Below, in pieces: positions 30,438 through 39,529 of a stretch of 64,000 bases of DNA. Where the stretch lies: assembly GCA_001898825.1 (NCBI GenBank), contig MKVK01000027.1:23420-87419 (forward strand). Direction: 5' to 3'. The first letter of the stretch is position 1. Each line of letters begins with the position of its first letter. A program made the translations under genes and the position numbers. Under the pieces are notes generated by a model. It was not told the DNA's origin. It searched no databases and worked only from the letters and a program-made list of their open reading frames with translations. Origin of the DNA: Magnetospirillum sp. 64-120. Its GTDB lineage: Bacteria > Pseudomonadota > Alphaproteobacteria > Rhodospirillales > Magnetospirillaceae.

Positions 30438-31061
30438 TCAGGTCCGGGGGGCATCCCGACGTTCCAGCGGCATGAAGCCCGATCGGCCCTGGCGCCGTTC
30501 CGGGCCGTCCCAGCGTCCGGTCTCGGCGTGGCGGCGGTCGGCTTCCTGCCAGTTTTCATGGCGGCGGCGGTCCTGGCCCATGTATTCCAGCCGACGGCGG
30601 CGGCGGTCGGGGCCGAAGAAACCGCCGCCCTGGATGTAAAGGCGCGGTTGCAGCGCGATCGAGCGCATGCGGCTGGCCACCATTTGCCGGGACCATGGAC
30701 GGACCATGATTTCGGTGGCACCGGCGTCACGTATTTGGGCGATGTGATCCAGCGACGCGAAAGCGGTCATCACCACCACCGGCAGAAAGCGGTGGGGATT
30801 GGTGTGATGACGCAGCATGCGCAGGAATTCCAGGGCGTTGGTCTGTTTGGACCAGTCGACGAACAAAATGTTGGGGTGGTCGTTTTCGATGGCCAGCACC
30901 GCGTCGCGCAGGCGTGAACAGTCCAAGACCTGGCTGCAGCCCATTTCCGCCAGGGTTTCGCGCAGCAAGGTGCGGTTGCTGAGATAGGGATCGACAATCA
31001 GGGGGCGGCAGCGGCTTAGGTCGGCCCCGATCTGAGCGTTGGGTGCGATGACATGTGCCAT
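30438..31061 (-). CDS. Degenerate receiver-domain protein with Arg-rich tail
   Basis: 207 residues. Receiver-like domain at 18-140 keeps a phospho-acceptor (D69 in FVDWS) and Thr (T99 in VMTAF). The acidic pair is reduced to VDP (D24, P25) and the conserved Lys is R121 (MVRPW). The tail has repeated DRRR/ERR units (PDRRRRRLEYMGQDRRR). ATG 31061 follows GGGAGGGGAAAG, a strong ribosome site. It may bind without normal phospho-signalling. Output partner unknown. Confidence 0.8.
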   Translation of the reverse strand: MAHVIAPNAQIGADLSRCRPLIVDPYLSNRTLLRETLAEMGCSQVLDCSRLRDAVLAIENDHPNILFVDWSKQTNALEFLRMLRHHTNPHRFLPVVVMTAFASLDHIAQIRDAGATEIMVRPWSRQMVASRMRSIALQPRLYIQGGGFFGPDRRRRRLEYMGQDRRRHENWQEADRRHAETGRWDGPERRQGRSGFMPLERRDAPRT

Positions 31062-31127
31062 GGCTTTCCCCTCCCACGTCATAAGACGACTGGTCAATAA
31101 GGTGATTCTGGTCCTTTGTCCCAGAGG

Positions 31128-32294
31128 TTACAAGGGGGGAATGCTTTTTTGGCTGAACGGGCCGGCGGCTTCAGTTTCAGCCATGTCCTCGGCCAGAAGT
31201 GCGCGTTCGTGGGCCAGGAACTTGGCCACCGCCTGACGCAGACCGAGGTCCTTGATCCAATGGGCGGAATGGGTGGGGCGCGGCAGGTAACCGCGGGCCA
31301 CCTTGTGCTCGCCCTGGGCCCCGGCCTCGACCCGGGCCAGGTTGTGGGCGATGGCGAAGTCGATGGCGCGGTAGTAACAGGCCTCGAAATGCAAGAACGG
31401 CGTCTCGGCGCCGGGGCGCACCCCCCAGGTGCGGCCGTAAAGGGTGTCCGCACCCAGCATGTTGAAAGCGGCGGCCAGGGGTTCGCCGTCTTGTTCCACC
31501 CACACCAGCACCACGTCGTCGGCCACTTCGGACATGGACAAAAGGTCGAAGAACTCGCGGTTCAGATAGGCCGATCCCCATTTGCGGTCGACCACCGATT
31601 CGTAAAAGCGGTGGAAGTAATCCCAGTGCCGGGCTTTCACGTCGGCGCCGACCAGGGTGGTGATGGACAGGTTCTGGACCGCCACCGCCTGACGTTCCTT
31701 TTTCACCTGCTTGCGCTTGCGCGACGTCAGTTGTTCCAGGAAGTCGTCGAAGCGGTCATAGCCGCGGTTTTCCCAATGGTACTGGCTGCCCAGGCGGCGC
31801 AGGAAGCCCTGGTTTTCCAGCAAGCTCGCCTCGGTTTCATCGCAAAAGGTGACGTGGACCGACGACAGGCCGGCCTGTTCAGCCAGTTGCGCCATGGTCT
31901 GGCCCAGGGCCAGACGGTGGCGGTCGTCGTTGTGGCGCGACAGCAGGCGCGGTCCGGCGACGGGAGTGAAAGGCACGGCGCATTGCAGTTTGGGATAGTA
32001 TCGGCCGCCGGCCCTGGCATAGGCTTCGGCCCAGCCCCAATCGAACACGTATTCGCCATAGGAGTGGCTTTTGACGTACAGGGGGGACACGGCCACGATT
32101 TCGCCGTCATCGTTCTTGATAACCGCGTGGCGGGGCAACCACCCGGTTTCGCCGGCGGCCGAGCGCGAATTTTCGATCGCCGCCAGGAAACCATGGCGGA
32201 CGAACGGATTGCCGGTGCCGGCGCAGGCGTTCCAGTCGGCGGCGGGGATGGCGTCCAGCGATCCGACGATCTGGGCCTCTAAGGTGTCGGACAT
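31128..32294 (-). CDS. FemAB/GNAT-like protein (DUF482 family)
   Basis: A 388-residue protein of the PF04339-type family, once called peptidoglycan biosynthesis protein. Recognisable are NPFVRHGFLAAIENSRSAAG near the N-terminus, KVGPLYV-like AVSPLYVKSHSYGEYVFDWG, and GVRPGAETPFLHFEACYYRA near the end. The fold is a tandem GNAT; substrates are not known. Its start faces the divergent DUF445 gene across 42 bases. Confidence 0.88.
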   Translation of the reverse strand: MSDTLEAQIVGSLDAIPAADWNACAGTGNPFVRHGFLAAIENSRSAAGETGWLPRHAVIKNDDGEIVAVSPLYVKSHSYGEYVFDWGWAEAYARAGGRYYPKLQCAVPFTPVAGPRLLSRHNDDRHRLALGQTMAQLAEQAGLSSVHVTFCDETEASLLENQGFLRRLGSQYHWENRGYDRFDDFLEQLTSRKRKQVKKERQAVAVQNLSITTLVGADVKARHWDYFHRFYESVVDRKWGSAYLNREFFDLLSMSEVADDVVLVWVEQDGEPLAAAFNMLGADTLYGRTWGVRPGAETPFLHFEACYYRAIDFAIAHNLARVEAGAQGEHKVARGYLPRPTHSAHWIKDLGLRQAVAKFLAHERALLAEDMAETEAAGPFSQKSIPPL

Positions 32295-32336
32295 CTGGGC
32301 GGGCTTCCTTTCGCGTTTGCGGTATCATGGCAAGAG

Positions 32337-33449
32337 ATGGCGGCGATGAACACCAAATCCAAGCCTTTCCCCACCTATCTGTTGGCCTTGGCCCTGCTGT
32401 TGGTCATGGCCGGCCTGCTGGCGGTCGCCCGCTGGCTGCATCTGGCGCCGTTGCAGGCCTTCGCCGAGGCCGCCCTGGTGGGCGGCATCGCCGACTGGTT
32501 CGCCGTCACCGCCCTGTTTCGCCGTCCCTTGGGGCTGCCCATCCCCCATACGGCGCTGATCCCGGCCAACCAGCGCCGCCTGGGCCGTGCCTTGGGCGAT
32601 TTCGTCCGCGACAATTTCCTGGCCCCCGATCTGGTGGCGGCGCGCCTGAAACGTCAATCCCCTGCCGCTTGGCTGGCCGACCGCCTGTCCGACCCGCGCC
32701 TGTCCGATGCCCTGGCCCGCCGTCTGGCCCGGCTGTTGGACGATGCCGACACCCGCGCCGCCCTGGTCGGACTGATCAAGCCCGGCCCGCCCCTGGCCCG
32801 GGTAGTCGAGACCGTTTTGGCGGAAAACTGGCACCATCGCGCCTTTGACCGGGTGCTGGACGCGGCGTCCGCCGCCTTGGCCGAGGATGACGGCATGATC
32901 CGAAGCCGTGTCGCCGACGGCTCCGGGCGCTGGGTGCCGGCCTGGGTGGACGGCCGTCTGGCCGACATCCTGAGCCGCGCCCTGGCCGGCATGCTGGACG
33001 ACCTGCGCCGCACCGACCACCCGTGGCGGGACAAGTTGCGGGTGTGGGCGCAAAATTTGGCCGAACGCCTGCGCGACGACCCGAAACTGGCGGTGCGGCT
33101 GGAAAAGTTCCGCGATCAGGCCTTTGCCGAAAGCCTGGACGAAATCCGTCTGGCCCCGGCCCTGGCGGCGTTGCTGGCGGGGCAGGGGCGTCAGCTGGCC
33201 CAGGACAGTGCCGCCCGCGCCCGGCTGGACCGGCGTCTGATCCGGGTGGTTGAACGCCTGCTTGTTCCATCGCGCGACGCCATCGGCGACTTCATCGCCG
33301 AGGTGGTGGACAAGTGGGATTCGCGCACCCTGGTGGGCAAGCTGGAGGCGCAAGTGGGACGCGACCTGCAGTTCATCCGCGTCAACGGAACCCTGGTCGG
33401 CGGCTTGGTCGGCCTGGCCTTGTACGGGCTTTCCCACCTGCTGGGGTAG
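32337..33449 (+). CDS. DUF445 family inner-membrane protein
   Basis: 370 residues. An N-terminal helix (12-30) is followed by the family hallmark EAALVGGIADWFAVTALFRRPLGLPIPHTALIP, here shown as its core GGIADWFAVTALF and PHTALIP. A long amphipathic helical domain fills the middle, and a C-terminal membrane helix ends the protein (LVGLALYGLSHLLG). Function of the family is unknown; the profile suggests a membrane-anchored cytoplasmic or periplasmic helical domain. ATG 32337 is used; ATG 32346 is also possible. Confidence 0.9.
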   Translation: MAAMNTKSKPFPTYLLALALLLVMAGLLAVARWLHLAPLQAFAEAALVGGIADWFAVTALFRRPLGLPIPHTALIPANQRRLGRALGDFVRDNFLAPDLVAARLKRQSPAAWLADRLSDPRLSDALARRLARLLDDADTRAALVGLIKPGPPLARVVETVLAENWHHRAFDRVLDAASAALAEDDGMIRSRVADGSGRWVPAWVDGRLADILSRALAGMLDDLRRTDHPWRDKLRVWAQNLAERLRDDPKLAVRLEKFRDQAFAESLDEIRLAPALAALLAGQGRQLAQDSAARARLDRRLIRVVERLLVPSRDAIGDFIAEVVDKWDSRTLVGKLEAQVGRDLQFIRVNGTLVGGLVGLALYGLSHLLG

Positions 33450-33562
33450 GGGGCTTGCGGTGATCGCATGGCCCGACCCCCATGGAATGGCTTTAGTCGC
33501 GGCAATGATGGTGCTATTGTCCGCGCCTTCGTTGCCGGCACGCCGACTTTACCCCCGGGACC

Positions 33563-35161
33563 ATGAACACCGCGACAAACGCCATCGATTTCGCCAGCCT
33601 TGACCGCGCCCAACTTCGGGACGATGGCGGCAAGCCGCTTGAGGCGTCGCTTCTGGTCACCGCCGACATCGCCGACGCGGTGCGCCAGGCGGTGGCGGCC
33701 AACTACGCCGTCATGCCCACCGGCGGCCTGACCAGCGCCATCGGCTCGTTCGATTACAAGGCCGATCTGGTGTCGGGTTTCGCCGGCGTCGTCGCCATCC
33801 GTCCCAAGGGCACCGTCGCCCCGGAACTGGTGGACCCGGCCACTCCGGCCGAAGACCTGAAGACCCAGCAAATGCTGATCCGCCGCGAACAGGGCATCGT
33901 CGCCGTGGGTGCCGGCCTGACCTTCGTGCAGGTCAACGCCATGCTGGCCGAACATGTGGGCCCCAACGCCCGCGTCCTGGTGGACCTGACCAGCGTGGGG
34001 TCGGCCTATGTGGGCGGCGTCGTCGCCACCGGGGCCATGGGGCCGCTGCGCATGCGTCCCAGCTCGACCCTGGAAGGGGTGGTGGTGGCCGATGGCGGCG
34101 AGCCGCGCCTGCTGGCCGGTGACGACCTGGACATGATCGAAGGCATGCAGGGCTGGACCGGCATGGTGGTCTCGGCCATCTTCCGCTTCTATGAAGTGCC
34201 GCCGGCCGAATTCGGCCTGGTGCTGCCGGTCCAAGGCACCGACGTGGACGCGGTGGCCGGCCTGCTGGCCTATCTGGAGCCGTGGACCCGGGTCAACCTG
34301 CCCGGCGCCGGGTGCCGTCTGGGCAATGGCGACACCGTGTTGAACGGCGTCGAGCTGGTCAGCCGCGATTCGCTTGAGGCCTTCATCGCCCACGCCCAGG
34401 ACCCGGCGCGGTCCAAGGCCCAAGGGTTGCTGCAAAGCTGTGAATATGCCGGTTCCGACATGCTGGCCTGCATCACCGGCTGGTCGGAACAATCGGTGGA
34501 CGACGTGCTGTTCAGCCTGATGGACCCGGAAACCGAGACCATCGGCGGCGTGATGATCGAATTCGGCGTCGGCTTTTCGTCGGGCGCCGAGATGGAAACC
34601 TTCCGCGCTATCCGCGAAGGGGCGCCCGACATGGCCCGCACCAAGGCCCGCATGGTCCCCGAGGGCCGCATGAAGCCGTGGAGCAGCTCGACCGACATCA
34701 ATATCTCGGTGCCGCCTGACGCCGGCACCATCGCCGCCATCCTGACCGCCTATGCCGATTACCGCGCCCTGGTGCGCGATCTGGCTGGGCAGCAACCGGC
34801 CGGAATCGACGTGGAATTGTCGGCTTATGGCCATTTGTCGCCCCACGGCATGGACCCGCATCACCGGGTGACGGTGTTCGCCGATCTGGGCCTGGACGAC
34901 CAGTTGGACGCCGCCCGCCAGCAGGTTCTGGCCGGCAAGAAGGCGCTGATCGCCGATCTGGTGCGCGCCACGGTGGCCGGTGGCGGCAAGGTGACCGGCG
35001 GTGAAAAGGGCGTGCCGTCCCTGGTGGAAATCGCCCGCGCCATCGGCGGCGAGGACAATCTGCCCGACGACCTGCGCACCCGTCTGGGGCGCGCCCGTCA
35101 GGCGGTGGCCCAGGCCCCGGCCAATTTCAGCTTCCGTGCGCCCACGGAACTGCGCCTTTAA
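33563..35161 (+). CDS. FAD-binding oxidoreductase (GlcD/D-lactate dehydrogenase type)
   Basis: 532 residues with an N-terminal PCMH-type FAD-binding domain (PTGGLTSAIGSF, IVAVGAGLTFVQVNAML, DLTSVGSAYVGGVVATGAMG) and a C-terminal substrate domain with YGHLSPHGMDPHHRVTVF, where histidines would line the active site. Likely oxidises a 2-hydroxy acid at the cytoplasmic face of the membrane. Substrate cannot be told. Starts at ATG 33563. Monocistronic by position; its stop overlaps the convergent Cache gene by four bases. Confidence 0.8.
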   Translation: MNTATNAIDFASLDRAQLRDDGGKPLEASLLVTADIADAVRQAVAANYAVMPTGGLTSAIGSFDYKADLVSGFAGVVAIRPKGTVAPELVDPATPAEDLKTQQMLIRREQGIVAVGAGLTFVQVNAMLAEHVGPNARVLVDLTSVGSAYVGGVVATGAMGPLRMRPSSTLEGVVVADGGEPRLLAGDDLDMIEGMQGWTGMVVSAIFRFYEVPPAEFGLVLPVQGTDVDAVAGLLAYLEPWTRVNLPGAGCRLGNGDTVLNGVELVSRDSLEAFIAHAQDPARSKAQGLLQSCEYAGSDMLACITGWSEQSVDDVLFSLMDPETETIGGVMIEFGVGFSSGAEMETFRAIREGAPDMARTKARMVPEGRMKPWSSSTDINISVPPDAGTIAAILTAYADYRALVRDLAGQQPAGIDVELSAYGHLSPHGMDPHHRVTVFADLGLDDQLDAARQQVLAGKKALIADLVRATVAGGGKVTGGEKGVPSLVEIARAIGGEDNLPDDLRTRLGRARQAVAQAPANFSFRAPTELRL

Positions 35162-35619
35162 CGGTACCGTCCCGATCCGCAGATGTACTTTCCCTGCACC
35201 AGCACGGAATAGACGTCTTTCATGACGATTTTCTTGGTCAGCGGATGGGGCCATTTGTATTCGACCCAGCCCTTGCCCTCGGCCAGGACCTTGTCGAAGA
35301 TCAGGCGGTTGACGTAACGCCCGTCAGGGTCCTGGATGTCCAGGACGCCGCCCTTACCCACCATGTTGGGGTTGCCGCCATGGGCGACGTTGATGCCGTT
35401 CAGCGAATGGCAGAACGGGTACAGCTCGCCTTCGATCCACGGTCCCTTGGTGTTGCTGAAATCGGCGAAGGCCCGTTCGATGCCGACGGCCGCGACATGG
35501 GCCAGCATGCGGTCGACGTAATCGATCACCTGCTGCTTGCTGACAACCTCGTCGGCTGTCGCCCCGGTTGACGCCAATCCGATCATCAAGGCCAAAGCCA
35601 ACGCCTGTTTTCTTGCCAT
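35158..35619 (-). CDS. Secreted single-Cache-domain protein
   Basis: 153 residues from ATG 35619. A signal peptide (MARKQALALALMIGLASTGA, cut after ATA) precedes a Cache domain: FSNTKGPWIEGELYPFC, then DIQDPDGRYVNRLIF and GKGWVEYKWPHP, typical of sCache_2 ligand domains. Free periplasmic Cache proteins are thought to bind small ligands for membrane sensors. Divergent from the PhnD-like/kinase pair 138 bases away. Confidence 0.85.
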   Translation of the reverse strand: MARKQALALALMIGLASTGATADEVVSKQQVIDYVDRMLAHVAAVGIERAFADFSNTKGPWIEGELYPFCHSLNGINVAHGGNPNMVGKGGVLDIQDPDGRYVNRLIFDKVLAEGKGWVEYKWPHPLTKKIVMKDVYSVLVQGKYICGSGRYR

Positions 35620-35757
35620 TGTCCCCCCCCATGCCGGACTGGTGGCGCAAACATGCGGGCATTCTAGCGCGAATAATCGGCCAGAGCCCATCCCTCTTCT
35701 GATAGGGGTTGCCTCGGCAAATGAATAAGCGGAAAGTCCTTGCGAAGGGGAGGGGAA

Positions 35758-36678
35758 ATGAGCGCTGGTCGCCCATGGTCACGCCGTGTCTTTCTGTCCG
35801 GGCTGCTGGGGTTGGCGGCTGCCGGGTGCGAATCTGACGACGAGCGCGATTATCAGCCCGATTACGCCATCAAACCGGCGGTTGGCAACCAAGCGCTTCG
35901 CTTCAGTTCGCCTTTTCATCCCCCCGCGTCGTTGTTTCGCGTCTATTTGCCGTTGATTGACCATCTTAATCGTCAGTTGAGCCCGGTCCAGATCAAGCTC
36001 GAGGCGGCCCGTGACTACGAAACATTCGAACAGAAGCTTTACTATCGCAACCTGGCTTTTGCCTTGTGCAATCCTTACCAAATGCTGTTGGCTGAAGCGA
36101 ATGGCTATCGCATTTTTGCCAAGATGGACGATGATTCAGCCTATCGCGGTCTGATCGTCACCCGGGCGGATGCCCGGATCGACAAGATATCGGACCTGGC
36201 CGGTCATGTGGTCTGCTATCCCGCCGCGTCGTCCTTGGCCAGCGCCATGCTGCCCCAGGCCTTCTTGTTCCAAAACGGCGTCGACATGCGCCGCGACTTG
36301 GACAACCGCTATGTGGGGTCCGAGGAATCGACGTTGATGAACGTCTATTACGGCAAGGCCGCAGCCGGGGCGACCTGGACCGCAGGCTGGCACCGTTTCC
36401 AGCGCGAGGAGCCGGCCAAGGCGGCGCAATTGACGGTACGCTGGCAAACCCCGTCCTTGCCCGGATACGGTCTGGTCGCCCGCGACGACATCGCCATGGA
36501 AACCGTCACGCGGATCACCGACATGCTGGTGGCCCTGAAACAAAATCCCGAAGGCCGCCGCCTGCTCGAACATATGGAGGTGGGCGGCTTCGTCGCCACC
36601 GACCACGGCGCTTACGCCGAGGTGCTGGCCTTCCTGAAAACCTTCAACGACACCATCCGCCCCATAGCCCTGCCATGA
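35758..36678 (+). CDS. PhnD-like periplasmic binding lipoprotein (Tat-type signal)
   Basis: 306 residues. The signal SRRVFLSGLLGLAAAGC combines a twin-arginine motif with a lipobox-like AAGC, so a membrane-tethered lipoprotein is predicted. The body is a phosphonate/phosphate-type ABC substrate-binding fold (LRFSSPFHPPASLF, LAFALCNPYQMLLA, LIVTRADARIDKISDLAG). No ABC permease or ATPase is nearby; it is ATGA-coupled to a histidine kinase, so it probably serves as a sensor input. ATG 35758 follows AGGGGAGGGGAA. Confidence 0.87.
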   Translation: MSAGRPWSRRVFLSGLLGLAAAGCESDDERDYQPDYAIKPAVGNQALRFSSPFHPPASLFRVYLPLIDHLNRQLSPVQIKLEAARDYETFEQKLYYRNLAFALCNPYQMLLAEANGYRIFAKMDDDSAYRGLIVTRADARIDKISDLAGHVVCYPAASSLASAMLPQAFLFQNGVDMRRDLDNRYVGSEESTLMNVYYGKAAAGATWTAGWHRFQREEPAKAAQLTVRWQTPSLPGYGLVARDDIAMETVTRITDMLVALKQNPEGRRLLEHMEVGGFVATDHGAYAEVLAFLKTFNDTIRPIALP

Positions 36679-38147
36679 TGGATTCCCTGCGCAATCTGCT
36701 GACCGGTTCGGTGCGTCGCCGTTTGGTGATCGGGGTGGCGGTTGTCCATGCAGTGCTGATGACCTTGTTCGCCGTCGATCTGGTCTATCGGCAGATGCAG
36801 TTCCTGAAAGCCAAAAGCGTGTCGGAAGCCAGCGGTCTGGCCCGCCAGATCGCCATCAACAGCGTGTCGTGGCTGCTGGCCGACGACGTGCGCGGCTTGT
36901 CCGAGGTGGTCCGGGCGCTGCGCAGCCATCCCAATCTGGTCTATGCCATGGTCACCGACCAGCAGGGCCAGGTGCTGGCCCATACCGATCTGGACCGCCT
37001 GGGCTTTTACGTCACCGACAGCCGCAGCCAGGATCTGTTGCGCGGCCCGGCTGAAATCCGCACGGTGGCGCAAAGCCGCCGCCGCGTCGAGGTGGCCATG
37101 CCGGTGCTGGTGGAAAACCGTCTGATGGGCTGGGTGCGGGTGGCGCTGGATCAAAGCGAGGAAATCGCCAGCCTGCAAAAGACCCAGTGGGAAGGCGCCT
37201 TCTACATCCTGACCGCCATCGTCGTCGGGACGCTGTGCGCCCAATGGATCGCCAAATATCTGACGGGTGATCTGCAGAAGCTGGGCGAAACCGTCGAGCG
37301 TCTGGCCAGCAACGATCGTCAGATGACGCCGTTGCGCCGGCCCGCCCGGGAAATAGCCCGCCTGGAACAGGCCTTCGAGGCCATGTCCAAGATCATCTGG
37401 CAGCGCGAGGACGAATTGCGCCTGTCCATCAGCCAACTGGCCGCCACCAACGCCGAGTTGGAACGCTTCGCCTATCTGGCGTCCCACGATTTGCAGGAAC
37501 CTTTGCGGTCGGTGGTCAGTTTCGCCCAATTGCTGGAAACCCGCTACAAGGGGCGGCTGGATGCCGACGCCGATCAGTTCATCGCCTTCATCGTCGAAGG
37601 CGGGCGGCGCATGTCGCAGCAGGTTCAGGGCTTGCAGGAATTCTTCCGCGCCGAGACCCATGGCGGCCAGTTGGCCCCGGTGCGGCTGGCCGAGGCGGCG
37701 GCCGAGGCGTTATGGCGGTTGCAGGAACCGATCCGCCAGACCGCCTCGCAGGTCGAGGTGGGCGACTTGCCGGTGCTGTTGGGCGACCGCCGCCAGTGGG
37801 TGTTGTTGCTGCAGAACCTGATGGACAACGCCATCAAGTACCGCGCCCCTGACCGTCAGGCGGAAATCCGTCTGGGAAGCCAACGGGATGGCGATTTCTG
37901 GCGGGTGTGGGTGACCGACAACGGTCGCGGCATCGCCCCCGAAAACCGCGAAGTGGCGTTTCGTCTGTTCATGCGTCTGAACAATGATGAAACCGTTCCC
38001 GGCACCGGGGTGGGGCTGGCGGTGTGCCGCAAGATCGTCGAAAGCCTGGACGGCCACATTTGGATCGAAGGCAATGACGACGCCCCCGGATGCACGGTGA
38101 TGATGCGTTTCCCGGTGCCGCGTTCGGTGGAAACCAACGCAGCCTAG
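36675..38147 (+). CDS. Sensor histidine kinase partnered with PhnD-like protein
   Basis: 490 residues: membrane helix 20-40, periplasmic domain (45-165), second helix 175-195, HAMP-like segment (200-250), HisKA with SHDLQEPLR (H271), and HATPase with NLMDNAIKY, VTDNGRGI and GTGVGLAVCRKI. The start overlaps the lipoprotein stop. No response regulator lies next to it. The kinase core is of the same HDxxEPLR subclass as the two tandem kinases at 6268-10368. Confidence 0.92.
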   Translation: MMDSLRNLLTGSVRRRLVIGVAVVHAVLMTLFAVDLVYRQMQFLKAKSVSEASGLARQIAINSVSWLLADDVRGLSEVVRALRSHPNLVYAMVTDQQGQVLAHTDLDRLGFYVTDSRSQDLLRGPAEIRTVAQSRRRVEVAMPVLVENRLMGWVRVALDQSEEIASLQKTQWEGAFYILTAIVVGTLCAQWIAKYLTGDLQKLGETVERLASNDRQMTPLRRPAREIARLEQAFEAMSKIIWQREDELRLSISQLAATNAELERFAYLASHDLQEPLRSVVSFAQLLETRYKGRLDADADQFIAFIVEGGRRMSQQVQGLQEFFRAETHGGQLAPVRLAEAAAEALWRLQEPIRQTASQVEVGDLPVLLGDRRQWVLLLQNLMDNAIKYRAPDRQAEIRLGSQRDGDFWRVWVTDNGRGIAPENREVAFRLFMRLNNDETVPGTGVGLAVCRKIVESLDGHIWIEGNDDAPGCTVMMRFPVPRSVETNAA

Positions 38148-38159
38148 GGGGGGGAATGC

Positions 38160-38750
38160 CTATTTCCGGACCAGGGTGTAAAGCCCGGCACCGACCAGCA
38201 CGGCGCCACCGGTCTTGCGCAATCCGCCCAACTGCAGACGGCCTTGCAGCCGTGAGGCCAAGACGGCATAGCCCAGGGCGTTCACCGCCGCCAAGCCGAC
38301 GAAGGTGGCGGCCATGGCAGCGGCCTGCGGCGCCCAGGTCCGGCCGTCATCCATGAACTGCGGCAGGAAGGCGACGAAGAAGCCGATGCTTTTCGGATTG
38401 GCGACGGTGACGGCGAAGGCGTCACGGAACATGTGGCGCGGGGCCGGGGGCAGCGGTTGGGCCGTGTCGTGGCGGCGCCACATGCGGACGCCCATCCACA
38501 ACAGATAAAGGGCGCCGCCCCATTTGACCGCCATGAACAGGCTGGCCGAGGCCGCCAGCAGGCTGCCCAGCCCGACCAGCGCCAGGGAAATCGCCACCAG
38601 ATCGCCCAAGGCGACGCCCAGGATGGTGGCCCAGGCGGCGCGCAGGCCGTGGGCCAGGGACTGCGCCACCACCAGCAGGATGGTGGGGCCGGGAATGACC
38701 AGCACCAGCACCGACGCCAGGGCGAAGGCGGCCCAGCTTTCCGGGCTCAT
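38160..38750 (-). CDS. LysE/RhtB family amino acid exporter
   Basis: 196 residues, six predicted membrane helices, with the family start region VLVIPGPTILLVVAQSLAHG and the VANPKSIGFFVAFLPQF segment. Exports amino acids or derivatives; substrate not deducible. ATG 38750 overlaps the TGA of the SDR gene (TGATG), so the two are coupled at the end of the DUF2066-led operon. Confidence 0.9.
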   Translation of the reverse strand: MSPESWAAFALASVLVLVIPGPTILLVVAQSLAHGLRAAWATILGVALGDLVAISLALVGLGSLLAASASLFMAVKWGGALYLLWMGVRMWRRHDTAQPLPPAPRHMFRDAFAVTVANPKSIGFFVAFLPQFMDDGRTWAPQAAAMAATFVGLAAVNALGYAVLASRLQGRLQLGGLRKTGGAVLVGAGLYTLVRK

Positions 38751-39529
38751 CAGAAGGTGCCCGGATAGGCGCCGCCGTCCAGCAGCACGTTCTGGCCGGT
38801 CATGTAACCGGCATGGACCGAGCACAGGAAGGCGCAGGTGGCGCCGAATTCCGCCGGGTCACCCATGCGGCCGGCGGGAATGGATTTTTCGCGGGCTGTC
38901 TTGGCGATCTCGAAGCTGACGCCCTGGGCCTTGGCCTGGGCGCCGACCACCTGGGCGATGCGGTCGGTGTCGAACAGGCCGGGAAGCAGGTTGTTGATGG
39001 TGACGCCATGCTTGGCGACGTTGCGGGCCAGGCCGGCGACGAAGCCGGTCAGCCCCGACCGCGCCCCATTGGACAGGCCCAGCACGTCGATGGGCGCCTT
39101 GACCGCCCCCGAGGTGATGTTGACGACGCGGCCCCAGCCCTTGGCGATCATCGGGTCGATGGTCGCCTTGATCAGCTCGATGGGGGTCAGCATGTTGGCG
39201 TCCAAGGCTTTGATCCACGCCTCGCGGTCCCAGTCGCGGAAATCGCCGGGCGGCGGGCCGCCGGCATTGTTGACCAGGATGTCGGGTTCGGGCATGGCGG
39301 CCAGGGCGGCGGCGCGGCCTTCGGGCGTGGTGATGTCGGCGGCCACGGTCAGCACATGGGCGCCGGTCGCCAGACGCACCTCGTCGGCGGCCTGGGCCAG
39401 CACGTCGGGACGACGGGCGATCATCAGCACGTCACAGCCGGCCTCGGCCAAAGCGGTGGCGCAGCCCAGGCCCAGGCCGCGGCTGGCGGCGCACACCAAC
39501 GCCTTCTTGCCCTTGATCCCTAGATCCAT
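38750..39529 (-). CDS. SDR-family oxidoreductase lacking the YxxxK pair
   Basis: 259 residues with the Rossmann motif AASRGLGLG, NNAGGPPPG and PGLFDTDRIAQ. At the active site NITSG keeps the Ser, but the YxxxK position reads SNGAR (S153, R157), so the usual Tyr and Lys are missing. A known BKR-like SDR branch has this variant, so it is a subfamily trait, not damage. Function unknown; annotation as 3-oxoacyl-ACP reductase would be unsafe. ATG 39529 lies inside the end of hda (10-base overlap). Confidence 0.85.
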   Translation of the reverse strand: MDLGIKGKKALVCAASRGLGLGCATALAEAGCDVLMIARRPDVLAQAADEVRLATGAHVLTVAADITTPEGRAAALAAMPEPDILVNNAGGPPPGDFRDWDREAWIKALDANMLTPIELIKATIDPMIAKGWGRVVNITSGAVKAPIDVLGLSNGARSGLTGFVAGLARNVAKHGVTINNLLPGLFDTDRIAQVVGAQAKAQGVSFEIAKTAREKSIPAGRMGDPAEFGATCAFLCSVHAGYMTGQNVLLDGGAYPGTF

